From positions 32,896 through 51,196 of the forward strand of contig ML210354.1 in the NCBI GenBank assembly GCA_004369085.1: 18,301 nt of DNA. The letters are read 5' to 3'. Made by a program: the position numbers and the translations under genes. Below, piece after piece: positions 16,427-18,301 of the stretch (positions within the stretch are counted from its first letter, which is position 1; each line of letters opens with the position of its first letter). The notes beneath the pieces were generated by a model. It was not told where the DNA came from and made no database searches. It saw only the letters and a list, made by a program, of their open reading frames with translations. Source of the DNA: Coprinopsis marcescibilis (lineage: Eukaryota > Basidiomycota > Agaricomycetes > Agaricales > Psathyrellaceae).

Positions 16427-17152
16427 CTTTGATCGTTTGTTCCGTATGGTACGGGCTCTTGAATCTGGTGGGTTTTTATTAGATGAACTACTCGCAATGC
16501 AAAATAGGTCAATATGTACACACCGCATTTCCAGTCACACGAAACCAGGTACGATTTGGACAAGATTGTGGACAAGGTTGAACACTTGGGACATTCATCT
16601 CCGAATGACGTCGTATCCATCAGCTGATTGGCCACTCGTTACCTAAGTACTGAAATAAAACATACCATCTGAGTCGATGGGGTGCTAGTGGAGCACAAGC
16701 AGAGCTGATACTGGCTAATTCAGGGCCGTCGGTGCATAGCAAACAGAAAACATGACTCACTTCACACGGTAGTACTTCGAAACCCCTCCATATAACCGAG
16801 TAGACCGGTGACCGGCGCTTCCCTCATGACCTCAGGCCATGAGGACTTGCAGGCCGTCGATAGACGGTCCGGTCCCATCTGATCGCATTTTCCCATGCCG
16901 CACATCGGGACTAGGGCCGTCTGGCCTTGCTTGGTGGTCTCCATCGTACTGCATTGCATCTACAAATATAGGTGGAGAAGAGCAAGATCGGAAGGGCTTC
17001 ACATATTATTGATTCCTATTTATTTTGATCCCATCATCTTACGTAATTTCGGCCAGAGAGACCAGAGACCAGAGACCTTGCTGTTATCAGCAAGGCCGAT
17101 TAGGAAACATAGAACAGGGGCATACCTGCCTCGTCTACGGCTAGCTGACACT
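16427..17152. other. gene-poor stretch upstream of the SKP1-like gene
   Basis: It should hold the SKP1-like promoter. A minus-strand frame continues upstream of the chosen ATG, and a possible extra 5' exon near 16530-16635 could be spliced to it (GTGTGT...CCACCAG), but it adds nothing SKP1-like. A minus-strand frame at 16762-16959 has no recognisable content. Three copies of the 7-mer AGAGACC lie at 17057-17077. Confidence 0.45.
17057..17077. repeat. 7-bp tandem repeat AGAGACC x3
   Basis: Three perfect adjacent copies. A short local array with no visible function. Confidence 0.85.
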
Positions 17153-17485
17153 CTAAATTTCGTGATACTTACCTCTCAGAACAGCTGAATATGGCCTCAC
17201 AACCTTTAAACTTACCTCCCCCAGTAAATAAGAAGTCAGCAGCTCATCTAGGATGAGGATACACAAACCCTCAGTAGTCTTCTCATCTTGCAGCTCTCGG
17301 ACAGTCCCACATGCAAATTTTGGTCCAAAATACGAAGGGAACATTGCAGAGGGTAATTCAAGTGAAGTAAAATTGCAATAAGTTAAGAAAGCGCTGGGTT
17401 GCCCAACCTTCCTAACTTGGAAAACATAAGAACTTTGCGCGGTACGGGAATTTACAGCTATTTGCAAAACGATAGGCCGCTCCAA
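17153..17485 (-). CDS. hypothetical ORF, possible exons (uncertain)
   Basis: An open minus-strand frame of 110 codons (LPSAMFPSYFGPKFACGTV, then ILILDELLTSYLLGE). It ends in two GAGGTAAGT sequences, each a good 5' splice site, followed by YAG ends at 30-50 nt spacing. This suggests exons of a small spliced gene, but I cannot connect them with confidence. No family recognised. Confidence 0.25.
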   Translation of the reverse strand: MERPIVLQIAVNSRTAQSSYVFQVRKVGQPSAFLTYCNFTSLELPSAMFPSYFGPKFACGTVRELQDEKTTEGLCILILDELLTSYLLGEVSLKVVRPYSAVLRGKYHEI

Positions 17486-17833
17486 AAAATTCTATACTTT
17501 GCGCCTTTGTGGCATAGTATTTGGTCGGATATACATATTAGGAACTTATGACGCAAGTGGCAGCATTTCCTTCGCAGCACTCCACCACTAGTAGTGCGTC
17601 CCTACCTGCGATGTCTTGCCGATGTCATTGAGACAGCAAGATATGGTGCCGACACTCCACAATGTGGAGCTACTCTGCCTTTTTTCTATACTAGAGTATT
17701 GCCCGTGCTCATGGCACGGGGCGAGCGGCACAAATGGGTTGAGCCACATCACAACACGACACCACCACTTTGTAGATTCGTAGGCACTACTACATACACT
17801 GCTACTGCCACAGATACATTACACACACCACTA
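17486..17833. other. intergenic stretch with two hairpins
   Basis: No gene is supported here. Two perfect inverted repeats stand out: CTCCAC/GTGGAG at 17655-17669 (3-nt loop) and CCCGTGC/GCACGGG at 17702-17720 (5-nt loop). They lie just beyond the stop of the minus-strand gene at the right edge, so they would fall in its 3' UTR or terminator region. Confidence 0.4.
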
Positions 17834-18301
17834 CTACGGTACGGGGGCAACCTCGGCCTCCATTTCAGCCTCAACGGCAGTAGCGGTAGCCTTTGGCTTG
17901 CGGCCGGGCCTTTTCTTGACGGTAGGAGTAGTGTCTGCACCGCCCGCCACGGCCTTGGACTTCTTTTTTAGCGGGGGTCGCACTGTCCGGATCGACCGCC
18001 TTGCGCTTGCCTTTCCCCTTTGGCTTAGAGGACGCAGGTGGGGTAGGCAAGATGAGGGGCGAGATCTCGATGTCGTGAGCAGGCGGAAGCTTTGCTTTAG
18101 ATGAGCTTGCATAGTTAACCCTGGTTGGCTTCGGCTGAAGCGGTGTGTCAAGGGCATTGGCAAGAGTCGAGGGTGGTTCTGTAGCAAGCGATCCGAGGAA
18201 GGCGATGCGGTCGATGGAGACAATGAAATGCACGACGGAGTTTCCTTCTTTGTTGAGAAGAGCTCCAATCAGTGTGCCGCTAATTGATACACACCGTTTC
18301 T
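17834..18301 (-). CDS. 3' part of a gene for a basic, AT-hook-bearing protein (partial)
   Basis: The minus-strand frame is open from the right edge (GTLIGALLNKEGNSVVHFIV, then IDRIAFLGSLATEPPSTLA) and leads into a low-complexity Pro/Lys-rich tail with KPKGKGKRKA. At a run of six A on the sense strand (17964-17969) the frame breaks. Dropping one A continues it as KKKSKAVAGG, then VKKRPGRKPKA, then a short acidic end before the stop at 17834. RPGRKPK resembles an AT-hook, and with the Lys-rich tail suggests a nuclear DNA-associated protein. I do not recognise the N-terminal part. The break could be a sequencing error in a homopolymer, a real mutation, or an intron I cannot see. Confidence 0.5.

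Noticed and set aside
16390..16635. Extra 5' exon of the SKP1-like gene
   Set aside because: Splice sites are possible, but SKP1 proteins begin at the domain, and the extension resembles nothing in the family.
17655..17720. Two hairpins as a bacterial-type terminator or a tRNA
   Set aside because: No T-run follows in the needed direction, no cloverleaf can be formed, and the genome is eukaryotic.

Overview
The window looks like a fungal genome, most likely a basidiomycete. It carries Tf1/sushi-type chromoviral retrotransposons, a split host gene with two 48-nt introns (one with a CTAAC branch site), and retroelement decay of the methyl-CpG type. No tRNA, rRNA, CRISPR array or bacterial-type operon is visible.

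Layout. Positions 1-5956 hold retrotransposon A (minus strand): 5' LTR (5459-5956), primer-binding site, gag, pol with protease/RT/RNase H/integrase/chromodomain, and the start of a third ORF that runs off the left edge. Positions 5957-6857 are a junction zone: a plus-strand solo LTR (6037-6522) with perfect 5-bp target duplications, sitting in an older LTR relic (to 6679), followed by a fragment of a SKP1-like gene. Positions about 6858-12698 hold retrotransposon B (minus strand), related to A but clearly diverged, with a complete 5' LTR (12202-12698) and no 3' LTR. Beyond it are a gene-poor stretch with AAGTWACTT repeats (12699-13400), a decayed PPR-like gene (about 13401-14863), a weak coding remnant (15441-15746), an apparently intact three-exon SKP1-like gene on the minus strand (15866-16426), a gene-poor stretch, and the 3' end of a minus-strand gene for a basic, AT-hook-bearing protein at the right edge.

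How the elements work. In both, gag and pol lie in different frames and meet at the same GGGTTTT heptamer, the classic -1 frameshift signal. The sequence just after the 5' LTR is complementary to the predicted first bases of the element's own transcript, which indicates Tf1-like self-priming instead of tRNA priming. Both carry a small third ORF after pol. All three readable LTRs are open in one shared frame from their first bases, with a common W-x-R-x-G motif, so an element protein may run into the 3' LTR.

State of the elements. A and B are dead copies. Their roughly 27 internal stops in the true frames are all TGA. Many fall on arginine positions conserved in the sister copy or the family, and nearby changes are CG to TG or CG to CA. 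This is what CpG deamination would leave, and it is unlike CpA-directed RIP.
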